Notes: generated from the sequence alone by a model not told the origin. A stretch of 64,000 nucleotides of DNA from a virus (IMGVR_UViG_3300020579_000008:1-64000), one strand, 5' to 3'; shown: positions 7,770-15,355, numbered from the stretch's first letter. Program-made: numbers and translations.

Positions 7770-8108
7770 ATGGAAAAACAACTATTATTTAGCCTAACCA
7801 AGAAGGACTTTGTTATCCAGACGTTCTGCACTGGAGGCAAAGGCGGGCAGCATCGGAATGCCAAGCAAAACGGTGTGAGAATAATCCACCCGGCATCCGG
7901 GGCGCGTGCCGAGCACAGGGATGGTAGGGACCAAGGCAAAAACAAGGCCGAGGCCTTTGAAAAGTTGTCAGAAACCCCTGTTTTTAAGAAATGGCATAAG
8001 GCAGAGGTTGCTAGACGTTTAGGTCAGGTTAGAAGTGATGAAATCGAGGTAGAGCGGGCCGTAGATTTGGCTATGCATGATAAGAATCTAAAGGTTGAGG
8101 TACTTTAA
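7770..8108 (+). CDS. GGQ-domain peptidyl-tRNA hydrolase / class I release-factor-like protein (ArfB/PrfH type)
   Basis: 112 residues. TGGKGGQHRNAKQNGVRI is the class I release-factor catalytic loop, with the Gly-Gly-Gln that hydrolyses peptidyl-tRNA. It is followed by the usual basic strand (HPASGARAEHRDGRDQGKNKAEAFEKL). The codon-recognition domains of RF1/RF2 are absent, so by family logic it resembles stand-alone rescue factors (ArfB, PrfH). The C-terminal helix is mixed-charge rather than the strongly basic mRNA-channel tail of ArfB, so ribosome entry may differ. It sits among head genes 300 bases after an ATG-TAA element. Confidence 0.82.
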   Translation: MEKQLLFSLTKKDFVIQTFCTGGKGGQHRNAKQNGVRIIHPASGARAEHRDGRDQGKNKAEAFEKLSETPVFKKWHKAEVARRLGQVRSDEIEVERAVDLAMHDKNLKVEVL

Positions 8109-8111
8109 TCT

Positions 8112-8474
8112 ATGGCACAAGGAACCAATTACACAGGCGATGTAGTACTGGTTAACGATCAAGTTAGTATTTTAGGTATAGCCACGGCTATCTCTGGAAT
8201 TGGCGTGACCGCCGCCGTTACTGTTCAAACACAATTGGCCGATACTTTCACCACTCAGGCCGGTGACATGTTCGCTTTTCAAGATGACGTTGGTTCTTCG
8301 GAGGCAGAATCTACCGCAGGTAATGATTTTCAGGTGAATGACCAGGTAACCGTGAACGGTGTTGTGACTAATATCACAGGAAAAGGCCAAACCGCCCAAT
8401 TAACCGTGCAGTTGTTCTTTTCTGGTAATTCCGTTGTGTGCAGCGCGGGGACCGTGTATAGTTCGGGTCACTAA
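8112..8474 (+). CDS. two-domain version of the small beta-rich protein
   Basis: 120 residues containing the repeated motif twice: NDQVSILGIATAISGIGVTA near residue 14 and NDQVTVNGVVTNITGKGQTA near residue 76. It looks like an internal duplication of the single-domain proteins encoded at 6992 and 7566. Position before the capsid gene again favours a virion surface or decoration role. The start ATG is 3 bases after the GGQ gene, so the two are translationally linked. Confidence 0.6.
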   Translation: MAQGTNYTGDVVLVNDQVSILGIATAISGIGVTAAVTVQTQLADTFTTQAGDMFAFQDDVGSSEAESTAGNDFQVNDQVTVNGVVTNITGKGQTAQLTVQLFFSGNSVVCSAGTVYSSGH

Positions 8475-8476
8475 TT

Positions 8477-8644
8477 ATGGATTTTTTTACTAAAATGGAA
8501 GTTCTGTTTGCTAGAATGGATGAAGCTATGCACGTCCGCTCCCCGGAAGAAGCTAAGGCTAGGGTAGAGGAATTAAAACAAGAACTTGAAGGCTATTCTG
8601 ATATTATGAAAAAAGTTGTAAACGAAATGCTTAAAGAACTCTAG
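8477..8644 (+). CDS. small helical protein (55 aa)
   Basis: ATG 8477 to TAG 8642-8644. The product starts MDFFTKMEVLFARMDEAM and continues as one charged amphipathic helix (EEAKARVEELKQELEGY). It begins two bases after the previous stop (TAATTATGG). Probably a small coiled coil; role unknown. Confidence 0.55.
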   Translation: MDFFTKMEVLFARMDEAMHVRSPEEAKARVEELKQELEGYSDIMKKVVNEMLKEL

Positions 8645-8655
8645 GCGTTATAAAC

Positions 8656-8718
8656 CTAGCGAGTGCTTGGCAAGTGCTAAGCGAAAGCAAAGCGAGTGCG
8701 GAGCGAACGCGGAGCGAG
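8656..8718. repeat. tandem copies of a dispersed 11-nt repeat (ARGCGAGTGCC)
   Basis: The stretch holds back-to-back 11-base units such as AGCGAGTGCGG, AGCGAACGCGG and AGCGAGTGCCA, preceded by degenerate units. Related units occur inside genes and on both strands at about 19467, 20919, 28168, 30680, 31344, 59992 and 61640-61757. It lies in the gap between the small gene ending at 8644 and the endonuclease leader. Confidence 0.6.
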
Positions 8719-8734
8719 TGCCAAGCCAGAACGG

Positions 8735-8773
8735 GAGGGTGACTTTCACACCCTCTTGTTCGTCCTATGAAAG
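8735..8773 (+). promoter_or_regulatory. pseudoknot-type leader of the GIY-YIG gene, second stem covers the ribosome-binding site
   Basis: Stem 1 is GAGGGTG (8735-8741) with CACCCTC (8749-8755). Stem 2 is CTTTCA (8743-8748) with TGAAAG (8768-8773). The order of arms is interleaved with a 1-base first loop and a 12-base third loop, textbook H-type geometry. The 3' arm of stem 2 runs into the AAAGGGGA that serves ATG 8781, so the fold should limit translation. The same arrangement with unrelated sequence precedes four other endonuclease genes. Confidence 0.6.
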
Positions 8774-8780
8774 GGGACAA

Positions 8781-9410
8781 ATGAACGGGATAATTTACAA
8801 AGTAACAAATATTGAATCTGGAACGTCTTACATTGGACAAACCACAAAAACATTGAAACAGAGGTGGACAGAGCATATTTATGATGCCACCGGTAATAGG
8901 AGCAAGGATAAAGGATGTTATTTTCACCTTGCTATAAAGAAATATGGCCCAGAGGCATTTAAGTTGATTGTTCTGCAAGAATGCTTAAATAAAGAGGCGT
9001 TGGACTCAGTAGAAAAGTTCTATATTTCCCATTTTAATACGGTTCGTCCCTTTGGTTATAATTTGTCTCTCGGAGGCTCTGGAGTAATGCACGGTAGGAA
9101 AATGAGTGCAGAAGCCAGAGCAAAAATTAGCGCGGGGCTTATGGGAAGACCGGGAGCACAATTTAGTCATACCCCAGAAGCCAGAGCAAAAATAAGCGCA
9201 TCCCTTATGGGTAACAAAAGGTCAGTAGGTAGAAAACTTTCAGATGAAACTAAGGCTAAGATGAGAGCCGCTCATTTAGGAAGAACCTACAAAAAGAAAG
9301 ACAAAAGTTTAGATTCAAGCAACGATGCTCATGATAGTGGCGAAAACACTTTAAATATGCGGATTGAGAAAGTTGCGAGTACTAAAGATGACTCAGCGAT
9401 AGGCCAGTAA
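8781..9410 (+). CDS. GIY-YIG homing endonuclease with NUMOD3 repeats
   Basis: 209 residues from ATG 8781 with AAGGGGA upstream. The N-terminal GIIYKVTN(x)6SYIGQTTKTLKQRW is the GIY-YIG catalytic motif (GIY seen as IIY, YIG intact, Arg present), and the conserved Glu lies in the helix ending EKFYISHF. After residue 100, repeated SAEARAKIS and TPEARAKIS elements are NUMOD3 DNA-binding motifs. It is free-standing and ends 57 bases before the intron-riddled capsid gene, so it may drive spread of the capsid introns. It is probably a mobile gene unrelated to virion assembly. Confidence 0.88.
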   Translation: MNGIIYKVTNIESGTSYIGQTTKTLKQRWTEHIYDATGNRSKDKGCYFHLAIKKYGPEAFKLIVLQECLNKEALDSVEKFYISHFNTVRPFGYNLSLGGSGVMHGRKMSAEARAKISAGLMGRPGAQFSHTPEARAKISASLMGNKRSVGRKLSDETKAKMRAAHLGRTYKKKDKSLDSSNDAHDSGENTLNMRIEKVASTKDDSAIGQ

Positions 9411-9467
9411 AATAACTCAGAGGTTTTACTACGTGGCACTTCGTAGTACAGAAGGAAAATAATAACT

Positions 9468-11737
9468 ATGCCATTACTTGAGGCTGCTGTAGAAGCAGTC
9501 GAACTTGATGCATTTGCTAAGGAAATCCCTAGGTAATAAGGTCGGGGATTTTATGCCAAAAATACTTAGGACCTAGTATTTCATGGAACTACAGCATATT
9601 CCATGTTCAAGGCAGAGGCTCAATATTAGGGCCTCGATAAACCCGCTCTAATTGTCTCGAAATCTGAAATGACAACGAGGCGGAAGTCAAGTTTATTTGT
9701 AACAAAACTTGACACCGTGAGAGATCAAGCGAGAGGGAGCCAAAAGGCTATGCAATGATCCGAGCTGCATGAAACAGTAACATGCAGAGGTTAGCAGAAA
9801 TGACTAATCCAAAATACAGTAACAAAGCTGACTAATATTCCTGTGAGCAATCAGTCACAGGCAGGCGGAGTAACTCGTCCGTCATTCCGCATCCCGTTTA
9901 GGGTGCAGGCTGGCGCGTCTATCTCCCAGGGAACCGGAAATGCCGACTCCATGAACCGAGGCACTGGAAGTAAATGGGCTTCCTTTGCGCTAGCACCTGT
10001 TTACCTATTTAACGTCTAAAAATTTCATGGACGTTTAAAATTTCGCTGTATCGGTGGAACGCCTGAAAAGGCCAATACCGAGGCAACCTGCCTAGGCAGA
10101 GAGTCCGTAACGACTACACGCGAAACAGGCATAACGCTTGATGATATAGTCTGAACTGCATGGTAACATGCAGAAGGCAGCAGAAATGACTGCCTCATAA
10201 CCTAAAGTTATGTAACAATTTTTGGTGAAATTTCCTGGCTCGCCCAGGCTTCCACGGATAGCAAGCAACGCGGTCTCTTCGCCGTAAAAGCCCAGGAGAT
10301 GAAGAACTCTTTGGATGCTGCAATGCAGGGCATCGAGGGGTTAATAAATTCCGACGGGAGTGGTATGATCGACCAAATCCCGGCCACCGCAGTCATTAAC
10401 AACGGTACGGGTACTGGTGACAGTACCTCCAGCATCGTTGGGATGAACGTGGCGGTAGCATTCACCGACCAACAGACGGTAACGTTCTGGACGGTTGGTG
10501 GTGTTCAGCGTACGACCGGCGTATCCTCGGCAGTAGTTAGCTACTCCGATGGACCGAGCAACACTTTGTTCTTCAGCACCGCCCTACCGACCGGTGTGGC
10601 AGTAACGGATTACATCGTGGTGAACGGCGCGACCTACGGCTCTGGTGCCTCTATTTTGGGCATCAAGGCTTGGGACGTGAACAGCAATACCGGGAGTATC
10701 GCCGGGCTTAACCGAGCGACTTACCCAGGCCGTCTTAGCACGCCTACCATTAACTTGGCGGGTGCCGCTATTACGCCAGGCATTGCCCAGCGAGCAGAAG
10801 TGCTCCTAGGCCGTGCGTTGGGTCCTGATGCCGACAGCATTAAGTCCGGCATTTGGTATGGGCCGCCCGAGCAAGCCTTTGCGCAGAGCAATCTGATGTG
10901 AACTAAACGCATCATCAACTGGTAACAGTTGAAAGTAAACCAAGAGAATTCGGTGGAACACCCAATAAGGTCAATACCGAGCCGAGCCTGTTAGCGCAGG
11001 AAGGTGTAACGACTATCTCGAAAGAGAGTAGGGTCTAAGTAGACTCGAAGCACTTGGCACCCGTAAGGGTTGAAGATATAGTCTGTTCTCGCAGGTAACT
11101 GTGAGAGGGTAAGCGGAAACGGCTTGCCCGCAACGAACAAGACAACGTTCAAATTGCGAACGCACAGGAAATCAAGGGCGATAAAACGCTAGACATGTCC
11201 AAGAAGTATTTTTCGGATTAACAATAGTCCCCTCAATCGGAAACGGTTGAATGAAAACCGAGAGAATTCAGGGAAACGCCTTAGTGGCCAATCCTGAGCC
11301 GAGCCTCAAAAGAGGAAGGTGCAACGACTATCCTGTAATGGGAGTAGGGGTCAGTGACCTCGAAGCACTTGGGACCCGTAAGGGTTATGATATAGTCTGA
11401 GCTTGTAGGTAACTACAAGAGTTTAGATGGAAACGATCTAAACGTAACGTAACTGACGTTTGGTGGCCGTAAGTATCACAAGAGTTGGACAGCAACCGCA
11501 AGCCGAATGGATTTGCTGGTGCTAGACAACTGGTACATAGGAGAGCTGTCACCGCTAGAACTGTACGATTTTGGCGGCGGCAATGTGGTAGCTCCCGTGC
11601 CCGATATTGGCAACGGGACTTCAAATGGTAGTTATCTTACCTCCCACATGTTTGCTTATAACACATGCTTCAACCTGGCTAATGCAGCTCCGCGAGCTGG
11701 CTTATACGTTCAGAATGCAGCTGTGCCAACTGTGTAG
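9468..11737 (+). CDS. major capsid protein, five exons separated by four group I introns
   Basis: Exons inferred from open frames and from P1 pairing at each 5' splice site: 9468-9530, 9828-10017, 10225-10899, 11142-11218 and 11456-11737. Joined, they give 1,287 bases and one uninterrupted frame of 428 residues. The first joint reads KEIP/LTNIPVSNQ and the last KKYFSD/TFGGRKYHKSW. Length is close to the P22 coat (about 430) and the gene follows the scaffold, the usual capsid position. The Ala/Gly/Thr-rich sequence with little charge fits a coat protein. Splice sites may be off by a few bases. The ORFs visible without splicing would otherwise look like capsid pseudogene fragments. Confidence 0.78.
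9531..9827 (+). ncRNA. group I intron 1 of the capsid gene (297 nt, no ORF)
   Basis: P1 pairs exon AATCCCT with intron GGGGATT, leaving a U-G pair at the splice site after 9530. A P7-like pair AGATCA/TGATC is seen near 9721 and 9757. This core is more diverged than in the other introns, but its 3' part (GCTGCATG..CATGCAG, then AGCAGAAATGACT) is almost the same as in intron 2. The end is placed after G 9827, which restores the frame. Confidence 0.62.
10018..10224 (+). ncRNA. group I intron 2 of the capsid gene (207 nt, no ORF)
   Basis: P1 pairs exon AACGTCT with intron GGACGTT (U-G at the splice site). The core has the P-like TCGGTGGAACGCC, Q-like AATACCGAGG, R-like GTAACGACTA and S-like GATATAGTC segments, with P7 from GACTA/TAGTC. 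A P10 helix can form between intron ATTTCA and the start of exon 3 (TGAAAT). At 207 bases it is near the lower limit for a working group I intron. Confidence 0.75.
10900..11141 (+). ncRNA. group I intron 3 of the capsid gene (242 nt, no ORF)
   Basis: P1 pairs exon TGATGT with intron GCATCA, with U-G at the splice site after 10899. P2 is CAACTG/CAGTTG. Core segments are GAATTCGGTGGAACACC, ATACCGAGCCGAGCC, GTGTAACGACTATC (about 11004-11017) and AAGATATAGTCT (about 11073-11084). It closely resembles introns 4 and 5, so these three are recent relatives. Confidence 0.82.
11219..11455 (+). ncRNA. group I intron 4 of the capsid gene (237 nt, no ORF)
   Basis: P1 is short (exon GGAT with intron GTCC, U-G at the splice site). 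P2 is CAATCG/CGGTTG. Core segments are GAATTCAGGGAAACGCC, ATCCTGAGCCGAGCC, GTGCAACGACTATC (about 11319-11331) and GATATAGTCT (about 11389-11398). The end after G 11455 joins exon 4 to exon 5 in frame. It is a sister of introns 3 and 5. Confidence 0.78.
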
Positions 11738-11788
11738 ATGTAATTGAAAACAAAGAACTTACACGCTTTTTAATTGTAAGTTTTGTAC

Positions 11789-11817
11789 TTGTACTATAAC
11801 GACGGTTATGGTATTCT
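11789..11817 (+). promoter_or_regulatory. possible sigma70-type promoter before the EndoVII gene
   Basis: TTGTAC (11789-11794), a 17-base spacer and TATTCT (11812-11817) resemble a host sigma70 promoter. It lies in the 131-base gap after the capsid gene. An inverted repeat just upstream (AACTTACA ... TGTAAGTT, about 11757-11783) may end capsid transcription, though no long T-run follows it. Confidence 0.35.
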
Positions 11818-11820
11818 AAA

Positions 11821-11861
11821 AGTGGGAGGAGACCTTGAACTTCTCCCACTATATTTCAAGG
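11821..11861 (+). promoter_or_regulatory. pseudoknot-type leader of the EndoVII gene, second stem covers the ribosome-binding site
   Basis: Stem 1 is AGTGGGAGGAG (11821-11831) with CTTCTCCCACT (11840-11850), 11 pairs including one G-U. Stem 2 is CCTTGAA (11833-11839) with TTCAAGG (11855-11861), 7 perfect pairs. The 3' arm includes part of the AAGGAG serving ATG 11869. With only 4 bases in the third loop the two stems may be alternatives rather than a full pseudoknot. Confidence 0.6.
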
Positions 11862-11868
11862 AGAACGA

Positions 11869-12396
11869 ATGGAAAGCAAAGTTTGTACCAATTGCAGTCT
11901 AGAAAAACCATTTTCTGAATTTCAAGAAAATGAAAGATATGCGGACGGGTATTCTACGTGGTGTAAGGAGTGCCATAAGCAAGCTTCTACAAAAAGTAGA
12001 AAAAAGTTATCTAAAGAAAATCCTAATTATCACAAAGATAATGCTCTTAAACACAAACATAAAATAAGTTTAGAACAGTTTGAAGAAAAGCAAGTAGAGC
12101 AGGGCGGACATTGCGCTTTGTGTTTGGCTACTAAAAGCAGTAATGGTGATAGACTAGGAGTAGACCACGATCACAGAATTTGTCCCGGAAAGTATGCTTG
12201 CGATAAGTGTCGAAGAGGTTTATTGTGCAGTTCTTGTAATGCTCGATTGGGCTACCTAGAGGGGTTTTTAGAAGAAGCTTTTGTATTTCCTTTCTTAGGC
12301 AGAGGACAGTGGATACGGAAAGCAGTAGAATACTTAAACTACTATAAGAATGCATTATATCAAGCGTCTCTTTTGGAGTCTACCCAATGCAAGTAA
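11869..12396 (+). CDS. recombination endonuclease VII-type HNH nuclease
   Basis: 175 residues. The N-terminal C-TNC-(n)-CKEC is a zinc knuckle. The C-terminal CALC..LGVDHDHRICPGK-(n)-GLLCSSCNARLGYLEG is the EndoVII core: Asp-His catalytic pair, zinc cysteines and the CN(A)RLG signature. It lies directly after the intron-bearing capsid gene and overlaps the next gene by 10 bases, typical of inserted homing genes. It may collaborate with the GIY-YIG upstream in spreading the capsid introns. Confidence 0.88.
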   Translation: MESKVCTNCSLEKPFSEFQENERYADGYSTWCKECHKQASTKSRKKLSKENPNYHKDNALKHKHKISLEQFEEKQVEQGGHCALCLATKSSNGDRLGVDHDHRICPGKYACDKCRRGLLCSSCNARLGYLEGFLEEAFVFPFLGRGQWIRKAVEYLNYYKNALYQASLLESTQCK

Positions 12397-12941
12397 CTCC
12401 TCTGACCATAAAGCAAGCTAATGAATTGATTTCCAGATTGCATCGGCACCACAAACCAGTAGTAGGACACAGATTTTCCATAGGACTTCTCAACCAAGGG
12501 GTTCTTGTAGGCGCTGCCGTAGTAGGAAGGCCAGTTGCCCGTGAAGTAGAACAATATACCATAGCAGAGGTAACTCGGCTTGTGACGGACGGAACGCCTA
12601 ACGCTTGCTCAATGCTTTATTCAGCGTGTGCACGGGCAGCCAAGGCTATGGGGTTTACGAAGATTCAGACCTATATTTTGGACAGCGAACCGGGAACTAG
12701 TTTAAAAGCCTCTGGCTGGAAACTAGAAGGCAAAACGGCAGGCGGTAATTGGAACCATAGTTGGCGTAAGGGTCGTAGAGAAGATCAACCCATGGAACCC
12801 AAATCTAGATGGGGTTTGGTTCTAAACTCGGTAGAGGAAGTCCAATGTCAACCACCTTCTGCTTCGCCCGTGACCACGACAACAATTACAGAGAATCTCA
12901 CAAGCCTGTGCCAGGAAAATACGATGGTCTCCCCATCGTAA
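12387..12941 (+). CDS. XF1762-type, GNAT-like acetyltransferase-related protein
   Basis: 184 residues. RLHRHHKPVVGHRFSIG, VGAAVVGRPVARE, EVTRLVTDGTPNACSMLY, ARAAKAMGFTKIQTYIL and GTSLKASGWK are the conserved blocks of the XF1762 family found in many phages, with a GNAT-like plan. Homologs as I recall them end near RRxDxPxxPKxRW, so the last 35 residues here (after SRWGL) look like read-through into a neighbour frame. That tail overlaps the next gene, so the C-terminus could reflect an indel. The substrate is unknown. Confidence 0.75.
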   Translation: MQVTPLTIKQANELISRLHRHHKPVVGHRFSIGLLNQGVLVGAAVVGRPVAREVEQYTIAEVTRLVTDGTPNACSMLYSACARAAKAMGFTKIQTYILDSEPGTSLKASGWKLEGKTAGGNWNHSWRKGRREDQPMEPKSRWGLVLNSVEEVQCQPPSASPVTTTTITENLTSLCQENTMVSPS

Positions 12942-13051
12942 CCTGTGCTTGGTGTGGAAGAACTTTAGAATCTACTCAGGAGACTCAGCATGTTCATAGC
13001 GCCCAAGTTCCTCAAAGAGTACCTAAGCACTCGCAAGGCACGTCGCGCTAA
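12845..13051 (+). CDS. small protein with one CxxC motif
   Basis: 68 residues if started at ATG 12845, which has GAGGAAG upstream; the open frame extends to 12809. CAWCGRTLES is a single zinc-ribbon half. It overlaps both the preceding and the following genes in other frames, so it is among the less certain small genes here. Confidence 0.45.
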   Translation: MSTTFCFARDHDNNYRESHKPVPGKYDGLPIVTCAWCGRTLESTQETQHVHSAQVPQRVPKHSQGTSR

Positions 13052-13196
13052 TAACGCCGCCTTCTGGTCTATGATTAACGCCTATATTTACGTGCAGAAT
13101 CTTCCGTGTAGGAACAATCGAGAAGATGTGGCCGCGTCGGACGCATTGCGTATTATTCACTTAGCGCTGTTAGAGCTGGAGAAAAGCCTTAAATGA
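12990..13196 (+). CDS. small hypothetical protein (68 aa)
   Basis: ATG 12990 with AGGAGACTCAGC upstream, a leader form that recurs before several genes in this area (CAGGAGACTCA). The protein is helical with basic and aromatic residues and no recognised family. Its stop overlaps the next start (ATGA), supporting it as a real gene. Confidence 0.55.
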   Translation: MFIAPKFLKEYLSTRKARRANNAAFWSMINAYIYVQNLPCRNNREDVAASDALRIIHLALLELEKSLK

Positions 13197-13465
13197 GCGC
13201 CATCGGCTGGCTTTATAGGAAGTTTAAGATTTTTGCCCATAAGCATAATTGGCATCAGATGGAGCCAAACCCTAATCTAGAGCGCGGCAAAATTCATTAT
13301 TGGTGCCATTGGTGTGGTATCAGGGCGGTTGAAAATGTTCCGTATTTTGATTTTGAATTAAGTGTCGGAACTCTTTTAGAAAACCACGAAGCTGGTAAAA
13401 TACCCGGAATGGACATGAAAACTTATGAAAAGTACTACAAGTCTAAAATAAAGTCATTGGTATAA
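13193..13465 (+). CDS. small zinc-knuckle protein (90 aa)
   Basis: A basic aromatic N-terminus (WLYRKFKIFAHKHNWH) is followed by YWCHWCGIRAV, one CxxC pair, with nearby His that could complete a metal site. It is coupled to the previous gene by ATGA. Role unknown. Confidence 0.55.
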   Translation: MSAIGWLYRKFKIFAHKHNWHQMEPNPNLERGKIHYWCHWCGIRAVENVPYFDFELSVGTLLENHEAGKIPGMDMKTYEKYYKSKIKSLV

Positions 13466-13481
13466 ACACTCAGGAGACTCA

Positions 13482-13904
13482 ATGGAAATCACAGCAGGAC
13501 GCATAGTATTGTATAGGCTATCCGAGGTAGATGTCACGGCAATCGGTAAGCGCGGAAACGGCCACAAAGCTGGGGACATTCTGCCTATGATTGCAGTACG
13601 AGTTTGGCCAGACCAATCCGTAAACGGCCAAGTGTTTATTGATGGACAGGGAACACAGTTTGTGAATACTCGCCGGGAAGGTACCGAGGATGGTACTTGG
13701 CATTGGCCTGTGCATAAACAAGACCCAAAGCTTTATAACCATGTAGAAATTACATCCGGCGCAGGCAATTCCCCGCTTTATGGGGATAATTCAGAGAAGA
13801 TAGCCACTACTTTTGAAGTCCTAGCAGACAAATTAAAGGAGACTCAACATGCCAGCAAAAAAGAACAAAACCAAGAAAGTTGCCAGGCAATCGCCCAGAA
13901 GTAG
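13482..13904 (+). CDS. hypothetical protein (140 aa)
   Basis: Starts at ATG 13482 behind CAGGAGACTCA. The N-terminal two-thirds is beta-rich (RIVLYRL, MIAVRVWPD, VNGQVFIDGQGTQFV) and includes HWPVHK. Phage proteins with this layout are sometimes annotated only by their position near lysis genes. The C-terminal end overlaps the next gene by 56 bases. No function is assigned. Confidence 0.6.
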   Translation: MEITAGRIVLYRLSEVDVTAIGKRGNGHKAGDILPMIAVRVWPDQSVNGQVFIDGQGTQFVNTRREGTEDGTWHWPVHKQDPKLYNHVEITSGAGNSPLYGDNSEKIATTFEVLADKLKETQHASKKEQNQESCQAIAQK

Positions 13905-14181
13905 CGTAGGTTCAACCCGTACTCCTTGCACCTGCCAGTATAACCATAGAATCTCCAAGGCATTTGATGAGAGTTTCGATAAGCTAATTGGCGTGGAAGG
14001 TTTGGAAGAATACCACACGGCCTTGGTTCACTCCGATAAATTTGACGACATTATGGAAGCCTTGGGAGAAGATGATAACGATCCGTATTTGGTGATAGCA
14101 GACGCCGTGCGTATCGGTTTTGACGCAGGAAAAAGAATGAACGAGTGCGATAAGCTCGAAGCGATGGTCGGCTATAAATGA
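13849..14181 (+). CDS. hypothetical protein (110 aa)
   Basis: A Lys-rich N-terminus is followed by an acidic helical domain (FDDIMEALGEDDNDPYLVIADAV). RBS is AAAGGAGACTCAAC, the leader type of this cluster. The stop overlaps the next ATG by 4 bases. The family is not recognised. Confidence 0.55.
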   Translation: MPAKKNKTKKVARQSPRSSVGSTRTPCTCQYNHRISKAFDESFDKLIGVEGLEEYHTALVHSDKFDDIMEALGEDDNDPYLVIADAVRIGFDAGKRMNECDKLEAMVGYK

Positions 14182-14909
14182 AGTTTCCAATTAGTTTCAT
14201 AAACCATAGTACGGTAGTTTCCGACGCGGAAGCGAAGATTGTAATGGGCCATTTGCAGACCCAGGTAAGCCGGGATTTCGCTCCGATTTGGGGTGTAGAC
14301 GCCCAGTTGTTTTTTGTTTCTGCTTCGGGAACTCCTAACCCCGCGTATTGGCAACTCGTGCTCCTAGACGACGCAGACGCGGCGAACGCTCTGGGATACC
14401 ATGAACTAACTTCAGCGGGATTACCCCTTGGCAAAGTGTTTGTGAAGACCACGGCGCAAGCTAAGGGCAAGTGGTCGGTAACCGCATCTCACGAATTATT
14501 GGAGATGCTGATTGATCCCGATATCAACCTCACGGTGTTCGTTCAGGACTCTAATACTTCGGGCCGTATATACGCCTACGAAGTTTGCGATGCGGTTGAA
14601 GACGACAGCTTGGGCTACAATATATATTCGGCTACGGTGTCCGATTTCGTCACCCCAGCATGGTTCGAAGCGCAGGGCTCGTCTTTAAGTCCTAAGTTTG
14701 ATTTCATGGGCCACCTCACTAAACCTTTTGCTCTCGCCTTGAACGGCTACATAGGAATCTTCGACGCGACCGCAGGTACCGGCTGGCAGCAGCTTATGGG
14801 TATGCAAGGCAAGGTCGGGAAGTTCGGAGAGAATAGCAAAGGTGGAGAGGAAGCTAGAAACAAGACGCGTACCATTGGTATGCAGGATCGACGCAGGAGT
14901 AAGAAATAA
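14178..14909 (+). CDS. possible zincin-like metallopeptidase (HELLE motif), lysis-adjacent
   Basis: 243 residues. VTASHELLEMLIDPD carries HExxE, and YAYEVCDAVEDDSLGYN adds acidic residues about 35 positions on. A similar block (SHE-E-DP... YEV-D... F-TPAWF) occurs in a bacterial/phage family I know only as hypothetical. The HEL(L)E helix suggests metal binding, but the third ligand is not clear. It is fused by ATGA-type overlaps to the gene before and directly adjoins the lysozyme, so wall or virion peptide cleavage is plausible. The function is inference. Confidence 0.45.
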   Translation: MKFPISFINHSTVVSDAEAKIVMGHLQTQVSRDFAPIWGVDAQLFFVSASGTPNPAYWQLVLLDDADAANALGYHELTSAGLPLGKVFVKTTAQAKGKWSVTASHELLEMLIDPDINLTVFVQDSNTSGRIYAYEVCDAVEDDSLGYNIYSATVSDFVTPAWFEAQGSSLSPKFDFMGHLTKPFALALNGYIGIFDATAGTGWQQLMGMQGKVGKFGENSKGGEEARNKTRTIGMQDRRRSKK

Positions 14910-15355
14910 TGGGGGCTATCACAAACACCCCAGACCAACTAAAAAGAGACGAAGGGCTACGTTTACAAGTTTACATCGACAGTACCGGCCACCGCAGCAT
15001 TGGCTACGGCCACAATATCGACGCTTCGCCGCTTCCCTTTGATGTGTCCAACGGTATAACTTTACAGCAGGCCTACAATATCCTTGACAATGATATAAAC
15101 GTTACAAGGGCGGCTATTTATGCCGCGTTGCCTTGGGTACGATCTTTGTCCGAACCTAGATTCGGAGTGGTGGTGAACATGGGCTTTAATCTAGGCGTGC
15201 CGGGTTTGCTAAAATTTCACCACACGTTGGCGGCGCTACAAGCCAGAGATTATGCACTAACCGCAGAGGGTATGAGAAATTCTCTGTGGTACCGACAAGT
15301 AGGAGACCGAGCAAGGAGACTCGTGATACAAATGGAGACAGATAGATGGCAGTAA
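14909..15355 (+). CDS. endolysin, GH24 lysozyme (T4 lysozyme family)
   Basis: 148 residues. KRDEGLRLQVYIDSTGHRSIGYGHNID holds the catalytic Glu (DEG), the Asp (YxD) and the Gly-Tyr-Gly-His segment of GH24. VNMGFNLGVPGLLKF and the C-terminal W are typical of short phage lysozymes. There is no signal peptide, so export would need the holin. It overlaps the following membrane-protein gene by 10 bases, marking a lysis cassette. Confidence 0.93.
   Translation: MGAITNTPDQLKRDEGLRLQVYIDSTGHRSIGYGHNIDASPLPFDVSNGITLQQAYNILDNDINVTRAAIYAALPWVRSLSEPRFGVVVNMGFNLGVPGLLKFHHTLAALQARDYALTAEGMRNSLWYRQVGDRARRLVIQMETDRWQ

Noticed and set aside
9828-11737. Capsid fragments as a decayed pseudogene
   Set aside because: Removing segments with group I intron cores and P1 pairing restores one frame exactly, which decay would not do.
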